DNA of 64,000 nucleotides from Metasolibacillus sp. Lineage in GTDB: Bacteria > Bacillota > Bacilli > Bacillales_A > Planococcaceae. The stretch lies in the NCBI RefSeq assembly GCF_025291715.1, contig NZ_JAMBIZ010000011.1, positions 39,456-103,455 on the forward strand, in the 5' to 3' direction. The notes under the pieces are model-generated. The model ran no database searches, was not told the DNA's origin, and worked only from the letters and a program-made list of their open reading frames with translations. The first letter of the stretch is position 1. Each line of letters begins with the position of its first letter. The translations under genes and the position numbers were made by a program. Shown here in pieces: positions 1 to 8,255 of this stretch.

Positions 1-135
1 GCCAAAATCTACTTCACTTTTACTAAAAACGCCCGCATCTGTTTCAAATACAAATTCCGACCCAAGCAATGTAAATTTCCATTTGCGCGGCTTGCTCTCT
101 ACTTGCGGCTTATTAGAATAATAGTGCTCTGACAT
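1..135 (-). CDS. ybxB: N-terminal part of class I SAM methyltransferase YbxB (RsmC-like), cut by window edge
   Basis: Forty-five codons of a minus-strand gene run off the window start. The N-terminus begins MSEHYYSNKP and continues into a DAGVFSKSEVDFG stretch that resembles B. subtilis YbxB, a putative 16S rRNA guanine methyltransferase of the RsmC type. Its place directly downstream of rplL, before rpoB, is where ybxB normally lies. A GGGAGGTG ribosome binding site (about 142-150) precedes the ATG at 133-135. The catalytic domain lies outside the window, so activity cannot be judged. Confidence 0.8.
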   Translation of the reverse strand, partial: MSEHYYSNKPQVESKPRKWKFTLLGSEFVFETDAGVFSKSEVDFG

Positions 136-164
136 ATCGTAGCACCTCCCCACAAAAGAATTAG

Positions 165-198
165 GTAAAAAAACAAGCCCGTCATACGACGAGCTTGT
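165..198 (-). terminator. Rho-independent terminator after rplJL
   Basis: An 11-bp stem (173-183 with 188-198, one G-U pair, 4-nt loop) is followed on the minus strand by a run of seven T. It lies between rplL and ybxB and probably limits read-through from the rplJL unit. Confidence 0.85.
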
Positions 199-220
199 CT
201 TTTATTTGTTTAAGCAGAAA

Positions 221-583
221 TTATTTAACTTCTACAGTAGCGCCAACTTCTTCAAGTTTGCCTTTGATTTCTTCTGCTTCTTCTTTAGAAACGCCTTCTT
301 TAAGAGCTTTAGGAGCGTTGTCAACAACCTCTTTAGCTTCTTTTAAGCCTAAGCCAGTGATTTCACGAACCACTTTGATTACTTTGATTTTTTCGCCGCC
401 AGCGCTAGCTAGTACTACGTCAAATTCAGTTTTTTCTTCAGCAGCGCCTGCAGCACCACCAGCAACTACAGCTACAGGAGCAGCCGCTGTTACACCGAAT
501 TCTTCTTCGATTGCTTTTACTAAATCGTTTAATTCAAGAACTGTCATAGCTTTGATAGCTTCTAAGATTTGCTCTTTGTTCAT
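221..583 (-). CDS. rplL: 50S ribosomal protein L7/L12
   Basis: The 120-residue protein is full length for L7/L12, which forms the multi-copy stalk of the large ribosomal subunit and recruits translational GTPases. It has the acidic helical N-terminal dimerisation part ([13 protein letters not shown]), an Ala/Gly-rich hinge around residues 35-50, and the conserved C-terminal domain with [18 protein letters not shown]. An SD of the AGGAAATT type precedes the ATG. It follows rplJ by about 75 nt and shares its L10-autoregulated transcript; a terminator lies just downstream. Confidence 0.98.
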   Translation of the reverse strand: MNKEQILEAIKAMTVLELNDLVKAIEEEFGVTAAAPVAVVAGGAAGAAEEKTEFDVVLASAGGEKIKVIKVVREITGLGLKEAKEVVDNAPKALKEGVSKEEAEEIKGKLEEVGATVEVK

Positions 584-659
584 TTTAATTTCCTCCTACA
601 TTAGGTTATATTTTAGATTTTAGGCGGTTAAGCCAATAGTTTGTGAAGCCCAGTAGCGA

Positions 660-1160
660 TTAAGCGCCTTGTTCTTCTTTTTGTTCTGCAACTGCTTTCG
701 TTGCAAGTGCGAAGTTGCGCACTGGTGCTTGAAGTACAGATAAAAGCATAGAAAGTAGACCTTCGCGTGATGGAAGTTCTGCAAGAGCTTTAACATCTTC
801 AAGTGATGCAATAGTGCCTTCGATAATACCTGCTTTAATTTCTAACGCTTCGTTCTTTTTAGCGAATTCGTTAATAATTTTAGCTGGAGCTACAACATCT
901 TCATTTGAGAATGCGATAGCGTTTGGACCTGTTAAATGTTCATTAATACCTTCAACGTTTGCAATTTCAGCAGCACGGCGAGTTAAAGTGTTTTTGTATA
1001 CTTTGAACTCTACACCAGCTTCACGAAGTTGTTTACGAAGCTCTGTTACTTGAGCAACAGTAAGACCGCGGTAGTCAACAACTACTACAGATGCAGCAGC
1101 TTGGAACTTTTCAGCGATTTCTTGTACTTGAACTTTTTTTGTTTCAACAGCTTTGCTCAT
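660..1160 (-). CDS. rplJ: 50S ribosomal protein L10
   Basis: L10 (166 residues) is the base of the ribosomal stalk and binds L7/L12 dimers and 23S rRNA. The start chosen is the ATG at 1158-1160 (MSKAVETKK), because GGAGGTGT lies at the right spacing; an in-frame upstream extension of ten residues has no such site. The [19 protein letters not shown] motif and the Ala-rich tail are typical. The gene lies below an L10 leader RNA that probably lets excess L10-L12 repress its own expression, and is followed by rplL. Confidence 0.97.
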   Translation of the reverse strand: MSKAVETKKVQVQEIAEKFQAAASVVVVDYRGLTVAQVTELRKQLREAGVEFKVYKNTLTRRAAEIANVEGINEHLTGPNAIAFSNEDVVAPAKIINEFAKKNEALEIKAGIIEGTIASLEDVKALAELPSREGLLSMLLSVLQAPVRNFALATKAVAEQKEEQGA

Positions 1161-1199
1161 TTGATGACACCTCCTATTAGAATGAGTCATTTATACCGA

Positions 1200-1343
1200 C
1201 AAAAGAAAGCCTCTATATCTAAGCAGACATAGAGGCAGAAAGTCATCATCTTAAAAAGATTCCGAATTCCGTTGTCCTCGGTAGGATGATTAAGTGCCTA
1301 ACGCACACCTACTGTCTACGGTACAAATGGATAATTCACAACA
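1200..1343 (-). ncRNA. Ribosomal protein L10 leader (autoregulatory mRNA structure) with attenuator hairpin
   Basis: The roughly 140 nt between the promoter and rplJ form a structured leader typical of Gram-positive L10 operons. Its 3' part ends in an 8-bp hairpin (1209-1216 with 1229-1236) followed on the minus strand by a T-rich run, a likely attenuator. In known cases L10(L12)4 binds this leader to reduce expression. The identity is from position and pattern, not a covariance search. Confidence 0.75.
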
Positions 1344-1349
1344 GGAACT

Positions 1350-1378
1350 ACTATAACAAATAGTTCAGCTGTTGTCAA
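1350..1378 (-). promoter_or_regulatory. Strong sigma-A promoter of rplJL
   Basis: On the minus strand TTGACA (1373-1378) and TATAGT (1350-1355) are separated by exactly 17 nt, upstream of the L10 leader. Confidence 0.85.
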
Positions 1379-1387
1379 CTATATTTA

Positions 1388-2086
1388 TTATTTAATTACT
1401 ACGTTAGCAGCGTCAACTTTAACAGCTGGACCCATTGTAGTAGTTACGTTTACAGATTTCATGTAAGTACCTTTAGCTGCAGCAGGTTTTGCTTTTTGAA
1501 CTACATCAAATACAGCTAAGAAGTTTTCTACTAATTTACCTGTTTCGAAAGAAGCTTTACCGATAGGAGCGTGGATGATACCATCTTTAGCTGCACGGTA
1601 CTCTACTTTACCAGCTTTGATTTCTTCGATTGCTTTAGTTACATCGAAAGTAACTGTGCCTGTTTTAGGGTTTGGCATTAAGCCTTTCGGACCTAATACA
1701 CGACCAAGTTTACCAACTTCACCCATCATGTCTGGAGTAGCTACGATTACATCGAAGTCAAACCAGCCTTGTTGGATTTTTTGGATGTACTCAGCATCGC
1801 CTACATAGTCTGCACCAGCAGCTTCTGCTTCTTTAAGTTTTTCACCTTTAGCGAAAACTAATACGCGTTGAGTTTTACCAGTACCGTGTGGAAGTACTAC
1901 TGCACCACGGATTTGTTGGTCGTTTTTACGAGTGTCGATCCCTAATTTGAATGCTACTTCTACAGTTGCATCGAAGTTTACTGTGCTAGTTTTTTGTGCT
2001 AGCGCGATTGCTTCTTCTACAGAATATAATTGAGTACGGTCAATTAATTTAGCTGCTTCTTGCAGTTTTTTACCTTTTTTAGCCAT
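1388..2086 (-). CDS. rplA: 50S ribosomal protein L1
   Basis: L1 (232 residues) forms the mobile L1 stalk near the ribosomal E site. The protein starts [16 protein letters not shown] and contains the conserved [18 protein letters not shown] signature near residues 120-140. The length fits the family. The SD AAGGAGG lies just upstream of the ATG. It follows rplK by 117 nt, and the two probably share a promoter upstream of rplK. Confidence 0.98.
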   Translation of the reverse strand: MAKKGKKLQEAAKLIDRTQLYSVEEAIALAQKTSTVNFDATVEVAFKLGIDTRKNDQQIRGAVVLPHGTGKTQRVLVFAKGEKLKEAEAAGADYVGDAEYIQKIQQGWFDFDVIVATPDMMGEVGKLGRVLGPKGLMPNPKTGTVTFDVTKAIEEIKAGKVEYRAAKDGIIHAPIGKASFETGKLVENFLAVFDVVQKAKPAAAKGTYMKSVNVTTTMGPAVKVDAANVVIK

Positions 2087-2138
2087 TATAATTTCCTCCT
2101 TGATTGTGGTTATAGCGGAATTTTACCTCCCACGAATA

Positions 2139-2170
2139 AAGGTTGCGCACTACTTAAGTGCCGCAACCTT
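2139..2170 (-). other. Hairpin in the rplK-rplA intergenic region
   Basis: An 8-bp outer stem (2139-2146 with 2163-2170) encloses a further 5-bp stem with a 5-nt loop. The following T-run is short, so it may be a weak attenuator, an mRNA processing site or a structure tuning L1 expression, not a full terminator. Confidence 0.5.
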
Positions 2171-2203
2171 CCAAAAACAAATGCATCATCAAGTAAATGG
2201 GAA

Positions 2204-2629
2204 TTAGTCTTCGATCACAATACCCATGCTACGTGCAGTACCTTCAACCATTAACATAGCCGCTTCAACTGATGCAGCGTTAAGGTCTGGCATTTTTTGT
2301 TCAGCGATTTCGCGAACTTTATCACGTTTAACCGTTGCTACTTTTTTACGGTTTGGTTCACCAGATCCAGATTGGATACCAGCTGCTACTTTAAGTAGAA
2401 CTGCTGCTGGCGGAGTTTTCGTAATAAAAGTGAATGAACGATCTTCGAATACTGAAATCTCAACAGGAATGATTAAACCTGCTTGATCAGCAGTGCGAGC
2501 ATTGAACTCCTTACAGAATCCCATGATGTTTACACCTGCTTGACCTAGTGCAGGACCAACCGGTGGAGCTGGATTAGCTTTACCAGCAGGGATTTGAAGT
2601 TTTACAACTTTAATAACTTTTTTAGCCAC
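2204..2629 (-). CDS. rplK: 50S ribosomal protein L11
   Basis: L11 (141 residues) forms the GTPase-associated centre with 23S rRNA. A GTG start at 2627-2629 is chosen: AGGAGGTG sits at correct spacing, the resulting protein begins with the family-typical [19 protein letters not shown], and the length equals the usual 141. An upstream extension of 17 residues has no support. The motif [22 protein letters not shown] is the methylated, thiostrepton-binding N-domain region. Confidence 0.97.
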   Translation of the reverse strand: MAKKVIKVVKLQIPAGKANPAPPVGPALGQAGVNIMGFCKEFNARTADQAGLIIPVEISVFEDRSFTFITKTPPAAVLLKVAAGIQSGSGEPNRKKVATVKRDKVREIAEQKMPDLNAASVEAAMLMVEGTARSMGIVIED

Positions 2630-2768
2630 GAGACACACCTCCTTAAGTCCGTGATGTGGTAATTGGGTTGCCCCTCCCACTCAAATATCTGTCTGTCAGC
2701 TAGTTTGCCGATAACATTAAAAATCTATCATTTGCCAACTGAAAACAATTTACAGTATGACCTATGAA

Positions 2769-2797
2769 ATGATATCACTTTTATAGTATATACGCAA
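2769..2797 (-). promoter_or_regulatory. Probable sigma-A promoter of rplK-rplA
   Basis: On the minus strand TTGCGT (2792-2797) and TATCAT (2769-2774) are 17 nt apart, within the 228-nt gap between nusG and rplK. The rest of this gap, about 140 nt of leader, shows no recognised structure. Confidence 0.7.
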
Positions 2798-2857
2798 GTA
2801 CAAATAATAATCAAATTCAAATTTATAATTTTCAAGAGTATTCTTTTGAAATCCCGA

Positions 2858-3397
2858 TTAGATTTTGCGGATTTGTTCGAAGCTTAACTCCATCATCGTT
2901 TCGCGTCCAAACATATCAACGCTAACTTTGACTTTTGATTTTTCGACATCTACCTCTTCCACTTTACCTTGGAAGTGAGCAAATGGTCCTTCTAATACTT
3001 CAACAACTTCTCCAACTTCAATTGCGATGTCACCAAGCGCTGTATCTTTCATGCCCATTTGTGCAAGCAAGCGCTCAGCCTCCTCAGGCAATAATGGTGT
3101 TGGTTTAGCGCCGCCACCTGATGAGCCGATAAAGCCTGTCACACCTGGTGTATTGCGGACAACATACCAAGAATCATCCGTCATAATAATTTCCACTAGC
3201 ACGTAGCCTGGGAAAACTTTGCGCATGACTGTACGCTTTTTACCATCCTCTTTTACATCCACTTCTTCTTGCTCTGGAACGATAACACGGAAAATTTTAT
3301 CTTGCATCCCCATCGTTTCAACGCGCTTTTCTAAATTTGCTTTTACGCGATTTTCATAACCTGAATATGTGTGAACTACATACCAATTTTTCTCCAT
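2858..3397 (-). CDS. nusG: Transcription termination/antitermination factor NusG
   Basis: NusG (179 residues) binds RNA polymerase and modulates pausing and termination. The NGN domain starts MEKNWYVVHTYSGYENRVK, and PGYVLVEIIMTDDSWYVVRN is the polymerase-contact region. A KOW motif, VEVLEGPFAHFQGKVEEVD, lies near residues 128-150. The ATG has no close SD; AAGGAGG lies about 23 nt upstream with a small GGAC/GTCC hairpin between. No alternative in-frame start is available. A putative promoter and terminator in the secE gap suggest partly separate transcription. Confidence 0.97.
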   Translation of the reverse strand: MEKNWYVVHTYSGYENRVKANLEKRVETMGMQDKIFRVIVPEQEEVDVKEDGKKRTVMRKVFPGYVLVEIIMTDDSWYVVRNTPGVTGFIGSSGGGAKPTPLLPEEAERLLAQMGMKDTALGDIAIEVGEVVEVLEGPFAHFQGKVEEVDVEKSKVKVSVDMFGRETMMELSFEQIRKI

Positions 3398-3435
3398 AGC
3401 TACAAGGACTTGTCGTCCGTCCCTCCTTTTTTATT

Positions 3436-3463
3436 TTAATACTCGCATTAGGTTTTTCACCAA
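3436..3463 (-). promoter_or_regulatory. Possible nusG promoter
   Basis: On the minus strand TTGGTG (3458-3463) and TATTAA (3436-3441) are separated by 16 nt, just after the secE terminator-like hairpin and before the nusG SD. Confidence 0.5.
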
Positions 3464-3495
3464 ATGAAAAAACCCGCTATAACTACGGACGGGCT
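3464..3495 (-). terminator. Terminator-like hairpin between secE and nusG
   Basis: A 6-bp stem (3471-3476 with 3490-3495) with a long loop is followed by a T-run on the minus strand. It could attenuate read-through from rpmG-secE into nusG. Confidence 0.6.
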
Positions 3496-3518
3496 ATTTC
3501 ATAAATATCAATATTATT

Positions 3519-3704
3519 TTACAAACTTAAGAACCAGCGGAATAATTCAGAAATACCTAAATCCACTACCGAAAAATATAAAGCCATCACTACAACTGTC
3601 ACAATAACTACAACTGTATATTTTGTTAACTCTTTACTTTTTGGCCAGCTTGTTTTTCGCATTTCTGAGCCTACTTCTTGCAGAAAAGTTGTTACTTTAC
3701 TCAT
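3519..3704 (-). CDS. secE: Preprotein translocase subunit SecE
   Basis: The 61-residue protein is the short Gram-positive form of SecE, which clamps SecY in the Sec translocon. The cytoplasmic amphipathic helix contains the conserved SEMRKTSWPKSKELTKYT. It is followed by one transmembrane segment, residues about 28-52. The usual rpmG-secE-nusG order is kept. The SD GGAGGTTAAG precedes the ATG. Confidence 0.97.
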   Translation of the reverse strand: MSKVTTFLQEVGSEMRKTSWPKSKELTKYTVVVIVTVVVMALYFSVVDLGISELFRWFLSL

Positions 3705-3736
3705 TCCAGCTTAACCTCCAAAATCAATGATATCTT

Positions 3737-3883
3737 CTATATCGTTTGTTTATGCATCGTATGTTCATTGCAATGCGCGCAAAATTTCTTGAGCTCTAAT
3801 CGCTTTGTTGCGCCTTGTTTAACAGGCATCGCATAATTTCTTGAGCCGCATTTTTCACAGCTTATAATGACTTTTTGTGCCAC
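3737..3883 (-). CDS. rpmG: 50S ribosomal protein L33
   Basis: The protein is a small zinc-binding L33 (48 residues) with paired cysteines CEKCGSRNY and CAHC, consistent with the Cys-containing (C+) form. The GTG at 3881-3883 is chosen because AAGGTG lies 6 nt upstream and the product matches the expected 48-49 residues. The ATG two codons upstream (MRV) is possible but is almost fused to the SD. It precedes secE, the normal order. Confidence 0.88.
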   Translation of the reverse strand: MAQKVIISCEKCGSRNYAMPVKQGATKRLELKKFCAHCNEHTMHKQTI

Positions 3884-4049
3884 CCGCATCACCTTTTCGG
3901 CATTTTGTCTTTTCAAGACTAACACCTAACAATGATGCTGTCAACAAGCTTCTTATTTTGAACTGATTCAGCAGAGACGCAGGGATTCCATTACTTTTTA
4001 GCATTCACCCTAACAATTAAGGCCTCTATATCGGTCTTATTAAATCAAG

Positions 4050-4697
4050 TTAGCGAATACCCTCAACCTCTAAATGTCGCTCTAATTTTCGCTTCACCCG
4101 CTGCAATGCATTATCAATTGATTTCACATGGCGATTTAACAATTCGGAAATCTCATAATACGATCGACCTTCTAAATATAAAGCTAGCACTTGTTGCTCT
4201 AACTCGCTTAGTACTTCACTCATTTTTTCTTCTAAATAGCTGAATTCTTCCTGACTAATCATTGCATGCATAGGATCATCTGATATCGGGCTTGTAATAA
4301 TGTCCATTAAAGTCCGTTCAGATTCTTCATCATAAATCGGCTTATCAAGTGACACATACGAATTAAGTGGTATATGTTTTTGCCTTGTTGCTGTTTTAAT
4401 TGCTGTAATAATTTGTCTCGTTACACATAGTTCAGCGAACGCTCGAAACGAAGCAAGCTTGTCCCCATTGAAGTCACGTATCGCCTTATATAAGCCAATC
4501 ATGCCCTCTTGTACGATATCTTCCTTGTCAGCACCAACAAGAAAATAGGATCTTGCCTTCGCCTTCACAAATAAACGGTATTTTGTTATTAAAAAGTCTA
4601 GCGCATCTGTATTACCTAGACGAACTTGCTCTACAAGCTCATTATCAGAAAGCTCTTCAAATTGCTGTTTGGTTGGCATCTTACTACTTTTAAGCAA
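4050..4697 (-). CDS. sigH: RNA polymerase sigma-H (Spo0H) factor
   Basis: This sigma-70 family factor directs transition-phase, competence and early sporulation transcription. Region 2 contains KAKARSYFLVGADKEDIVQEGMIGLYKAIRDF (described as two joined motifs), TRQKHIPLNSYVSLDKPIYD follows, and the region 4 HTH includes GRSYYEISELLNRHVKS. It is nearly collinear with B. subtilis SigH. A TTG start at 4695-4697 is preferred because GAGGTGA lies 5 nt upstream (215 residues); a GTG at 4715 is in frame but lacks an SD. Confidence 0.93.
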   Translation of the reverse strand: MLKSSKMPTKQQFEELSDNELVEQVRLGNTDALDFLITKYRLFVKAKARSYFLVGADKEDIVQEGMIGLYKAIRDFNGDKLASFRAFAELCVTRQIITAIKTATRQKHIPLNSYVSLDKPIYDEESERTLMDIITSPISDDPMHAMISQEEFSYLEEKMSEVLSELEQQVLALYLEGRSYYEISELLNRHVKSIDNALQRVKRKLERHLEVEGIR

Positions 4698-4845
4698 TCG
4701 CTTCACCTCAGTCACTTAAGAATCGTTAGCAATAGTATAGTTGAACTAGAAGGAAAATAAAATGCAAAAGGCTGCTATGTAGAACGCCAACTAGCTTACT
4801 ATTTCCTACTTACGTAAAACATAAATATTATCAAAATAGATCATT

Positions 4846-5358
4846 CTACTTCAAGCCTCGCCGCCATTTTTCAAAGGCAAGCTCCACATCTTTTGATAGA
4901 GGGATACGTGAAACAGGCTTATCTACTTGCGTTTTTTTCACTTTTGATGAAATGTTATTTTTTATAATTTGCATTTCAATTTCTAATTCACGAGCAGATT
5001 TACGCAATGCCCCTTGTCCAAACACTACATTTTGCTCTGTCATATCAGAAGTTGCAACATGAATTTGTACTTTTCTAGCCTTTAGCTCATTCGTTAATTT
5101 TTCTATACGCTCATCAGCTGTTTCATTTTTCCTTGTGAATAGCACTTCAACATCATGCTTCACATATAATCGTTCAGTACCTGGGACAAGATAAGCGTCA
5201 AACACAATAATAACACGCCAGCCTGTTGATGCTTTATATTCAGCAAGCAATTCTACTAAACGATCACGGGCATCTTCTAAGCTTTTATCGCGCAAAGGTC
5301 GTAATTCCACCCATGCCCCAATCATATTATAACCATCTACTAGCAAAATATTTTGCAT
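4846..5358 (-). CDS. yacP: NYN/PIN-like endoribonuclease Rae1 (YacP)
   Basis: This 170-residue NYN-domain protein resembles B. subtilis YacP/Rae1, which cleaves mRNA in the ribosomal A site. Seen motifs are LLVDGYNMIGAW at the N-terminus with the first acidic residue, VIIVFDAYLV, NETADERIEKL and VATSDMTEQ with the later acids, and FGQGALRKSARELE. The start is the ATG at 5356-5358 (MQNILLVDGYN), 1 nt after rlmB ends. Upstream in-frame codons overlap rlmB and are rejected. Confidence 0.92.
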   Translation of the reverse strand: MQNILLVDGYNMIGAWVELRPLRDKSLEDARDRLVELLAEYKASTGWRVIIVFDAYLVPGTERLYVKHDVEVLFTRKNETADERIEKLTNELKARKVQIHVATSDMTEQNVVFGQGALRKSARELEIEMQIIKNNISSKVKKTQVDKPVSRIPLSKDVELAFEKWRRGLK

Positions 5359-5359
5359 C

Positions 5360-6106
5360 TTATAGCCTTTGACGATTACGATATACTTCGTACATAAGCA
5401 ATGCCGCCGCAACGGAAGCATTTAACGAAGTAACATGCCCAACCATCGGTAAATGGTAAAGGAAATCACATTTCTCTTTCAGTAGACGGCTCATCCCCTT
5501 ACCTTCACTGCCAATAATAATAGCTAATGGCAATGTAGCATCCATTTTTCGATAATCGACAGAGCCTTTAGCATCGGTACCAGCAATCCATACGCCGCGA
5601 TCCTTCAACTCATCGACTGTTTGCGCTAAATTAGTCACCCGCACAACAGGTACATGCTCAATCGCCCCAGTCGAGGCTTTCGCCACAACAGCCGTTAACC
5701 CTACAGCACGGCGCTTCGGAATAATAATCCCATGTGCACCAGCCGCATCAGCTGTTCGCATAATAGAACCTAAATTATGCGGGTCCTCCAACTCATCTAA
5801 AATTAGGAAAAATGGATCTTCCTGCTTCTGTGCTGCTACTGCAAATAAATCATCAAGCTCCGCATAAGTATACGCTGCGACCGCTGCAACAATTCCTTGA
5901 TGGTTCGCATCAGTTAACTGATCTACCTTCTTCTTTGGTACAAATTGTACAAGCACGCCTCTCTCGCGGGCTAAATCTAATAGCTCTTGAACACCTGTTT
6001 TTTTCACACCTTCAGCAATCCATAGCTTATTGATTTCACGACCTGAACGTAGCGCTTCTAATACAGGGTTTTTCCCTGCAATCATTTCATTCGTTTGCTC
6101 CGTCAT
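5360..6106 (-). CDS. rlmB: 23S rRNA (guanosine-2'-O)-methyltransferase RlmB
   Basis: This 248-residue SPOUT methyltransferase modifies G2251 of the 23S rRNA P loop. The N-terminal substrate-binding domain contains AGKNPVLEALRSGREINKL. The C-terminal knot contains LDELEDPHNLGSIMRTADAAG, AIIIGSEGKGMSRLLKEKCD and PMVGHVTSLNASVAAALLMYE, the three classical SpoU motifs. It abuts mrnC (0-nt gap) and yacP, one transcription unit. Confidence 0.96.
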   Translation of the reverse strand: MTEQTNEMIAGKNPVLEALRSGREINKLWIAEGVKKTGVQELLDLARERGVLVQFVPKKKVDQLTDANHQGIVAAVAAYTYAELDDLFAVAAQKQEDPFFLILDELEDPHNLGSIMRTADAAGAHGIIIPKRRAVGLTAVVAKASTGAIEHVPVVRVTNLAQTVDELKDRGVWIAGTDAKGSVDYRKMDATLPLAIIIGSEGKGMSRLLKEKCDFLYHLPMVGHVTSLNASVAAALLMYEVYRNRQRL

Positions 6107-6523
6107 CTACGACACTCCCTTCGACTGTTCTATGATTGTTATTGCATAATCAATGATTTCATATACGCGATCTAGTTCCCCTAATAAATATAAACTACCG
6201 AGCACCGCTTCAAAGCCTGAGCTATTACGATATGTTTGCACATCTGTATTTTTCGGTACGGAGCCTGATTTTGCATTACGACCTCGCTTAAATACCGCAA
6301 GCTCGTCCTCTGTTAAATAGTTCTCCTCTATTAAACGATAGACAATCATCGATTGCGCCCTTGCCGATACATATTTCGTTGCCTCTCGGTGTAGCGTATT
6401 TGGCTTTACACGTCCTATACGCAGAAGGTGTTCACGCACCTTCTGCTCTAGTACCGCATCGCCCATATAAGCAAGCGCAAGCGCATTTAATTGTTTAACA
6501 TCTTCTTTTCGAAGCTCTGACAT
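6107..6523 (-). CDS. mrnC: Mini-ribonuclease III
   Basis: Mini-III (138 residues) is an RNase III catalytic domain without the dsRNA-binding domain that matures 23S rRNA in Bacillales. The LALAYMGDAVLEQKVREHLL motif carries the metal-binding acid, and SSGFEAVLGSLYLLGELDRV the second catalytic cluster. The length is typical. It lies 4 nt after cysS and directly before rlmB. Confidence 0.95.
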   Translation of the reverse strand: MSELRKEDVKQLNALALAYMGDAVLEQKVREHLLRIGRVKPNTLHREATKYVSARAQSMIVYRLIEENYLTEDELAVFKRGRNAKSGSVPKNTDVQTYRNSSGFEAVLGSLYLLGELDRVYEIIDYAITIIEQSKGVS

Positions 6524-6527
6524 ACTA

Positions 6528-7928
6528 TTACCCTCGTTTCCAGCGTGTACCTTGACGCGTATCTTCCAATACGATATTCAGGCTCAATAATTGGTCACGA
6601 ATCTCATCTGAGCGTGCAAAGTCACGATTTTTACGAGCCGCATTTCGCTCTTGGATTAATGCTTCGATTTCCTCATCTAACAGTTCTTCTTCCACTTTTA
6701 ACACAATACCTAAAACACTGCTAAGTGCGTCAAATGTCGTTAAAAATGCCTGTAAAACTTTTTGCTCTGTATTGCTTTCTGTCGTATAAATATTTGCTAA
6801 ACGAGCTAATTCAAATAATGCTGTAATCGCATTTGCTGTATTAAAGTCGTCATTCATCGCCTCTTCAAATTGCTGCTGGATTGCCGCAATTTGCGTTAGC
6901 CATTCATCCGCTTTATCTACTAAATCAGCTGACGTTGCAAGACGATGCTCCACGTTGCTATATGCTGTGCGAATTCGCTCTAAGCCTGTGCGAGCTGCCT
7001 CCACTAAATCCTGTGCAAAGTTAATTGGCTGACGGTAATGTACAGATAGCATAAAGAAGCGCAGTACTTGTGGATCAATTTGCTGACGAATATCATGCAC
7101 TAATACAAAATTTCCTAATGACTTCGACATTTTTTCATTATCGATATTAATGTAACCATTGTGCATCCAATAGCGCGCAAACGTTTTGTCATTGTGCGCC
7201 TCAGATTGCGCAATTTCATTCTCATGGTGTGGGAATGTTAAATCTTGACCACCTGCGTGGATATCAATTGTATCACCTAAATGCTCGCGTGCCATCACTG
7301 AGCACTCAATATGCCAGCCTGGTCGACCATCGCCCCAAGGACTAGCCCAAAAAATTTCATTTGGCTTTGCTGCCTTCCATAAGGCGAAATCAAGCGGATC
7401 TTCCTTCTTCTCTCCAGCTTCGATACGCGCACCAACCTTCAAATCATCAATGGATTGATGCGATAATTTGCCATAGCCATTAAATTTGCGTGTACGGTAA
7501 TAAACATCCCCTGCTGATTCATATGCATAACCTTTATCAATTAATACTTTAATAAATTCGATAATGTGGTCCATATGCTCTGTTACACGCGGGTGCGCAT
7601 CTGCTTTGTGGCAGCCTAGTGCTGTAATATCATCAAAATACGCATCGATAAAGCGTTCCGTCAACTCAAATACTTCCTCACCTAGCTCATTTGCTGCTTT
7701 AATAATTTTGTCATCTACATCTGTAAAATTAGATACAAACTTCACTTCATAGCCTGCATATTGTAAATAGCGACGCACCGTATCATAAACGATAACAGGA
7801 CGCGAGTTGCCAATATGAATATAGTTATAAACAGTCGGTCCGCACACATACATTTTGACCTTACCTTCTTCTAACGGCACAAACGTTTCCTTTTGTCGTG
7901 TTAATGAGTTAAAAATTTGAATGCTCAT
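6528..7928 (-). CDS. cysS: Cysteine--tRNA ligase
   Basis: Class I aminoacyl-tRNA synthetase (466 residues) charging tRNA-Cys. The N-terminal [18 protein letters not shown] holds the zinc-ligand Cys and the HIGH-type motif. [14 protein letters not shown] and [19 protein letters not shown] carry further zinc ligands, and KMSKSLGN is the KMSKS loop. The SD AAAAGGAG is 6-9 nt from the ATG. The long leader upstream is a T-box with a TGC specifier, so the gene is likely induced by uncharged tRNA-Cys. Confidence 0.98.
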   Translation of the reverse strand: MSIQIFNSLTRQKETFVPLEEGKVKMYVCGPTVYNYIHIGNSRPVIVYDTVRRYLQYAGYEVKFVSNFTDVDDKIIKAANELGEEVFELTERFIDAYFDDITALGCHKADAHPRVTEHMDHIIEFIKVLIDKGYAYESAGDVYYRTRKFNGYGKLSHQSIDDLKVGARIEAGEKKEDPLDFALWKAAKPNEIFWASPWGDGRPGWHIECSVMAREHLGDTIDIHAGGQDLTFPHHENEIAQSEAHNDKTFARYWMHNGYINIDNEKMSKSLGNFVLVHDIRQQIDPQVLRFFMLSVHYRQPINFAQDLVEAARTGLERIRTAYSNVEHRLATSADLVDKADEWLTQIAAIQQQFEEAMNDDFNTANAITALFELARLANIYTTESNTEQKVLQAFLTTFDALSSVLGIVLKVEEELLDEEIEALIQERNAARKNRDFARSDEIRDQLLSLNIVLEDTRQGTRWKRG

Positions 7929-7954
7929 TTTTTTCGCTCCTTTTAATAATAATA

Positions 7955-8222
7955 AAAAGCGCCTCCGTCACAAAAACTTGTGACAGAGACGCGTAATTAG
8001 CGTGGTTCCACTCTGCTTGAAAGCGACAAATCCGCCACTCTCCGCTCTAAGTCCTTTTAACGGGGGACGACTTCGGCTTGCCTACTCTCGTTTCAGCGAA
8101 GCGCTCAAAGGTGCATTTCCGTGTTGCCTAGGCTCAGACTACTTTCAGCCAGTGGTAGTCCTCTCTTGTTGAGCATGCGTGACGTACTTCTCCTTATCAA
8201 TGCTTTTATCATATAGTAGCTT
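7955..8222 (-). ncRNA. T-box leader of cysS (Cys-specific), with terminator
   Basis: This explains the 327-nt gap between gltX and cysS. On the minus strand the T-box sequence AGAGTGGAACCACG (about 7999-8012) is followed by a long terminator stem (about 7960-7993) and a T-run. A GGAAATGCACC stretch near 8111-8120 gives specifier TGC (8113-8115), matching tRNA-Cys anticodon GCA. Uncharged tRNA-Cys would favour the antiterminator. Confidence 0.9.
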
Positions 8223-8223
8223 C

Positions 8224-8251
8224 ATTGTACAAAAATGTGCAAAAAAAGCAA
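8224..8251 (-). promoter_or_regulatory. Possible promoter of the cysS T-box transcript
   Basis: On the minus strand TTGCTT (8246-8251) and TACAAT (8224-8229) are spaced by 16 nt, immediately after the gltX stop codon. Confidence 0.5.
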
Positions 8252-8255
8252 TCAT

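Noticed and set aside
195..623. Plus-strand open frame opposite rplL
   Set aside because: It has low-complexity Ser/Ala content, no SD, and is a shadow of rplL.
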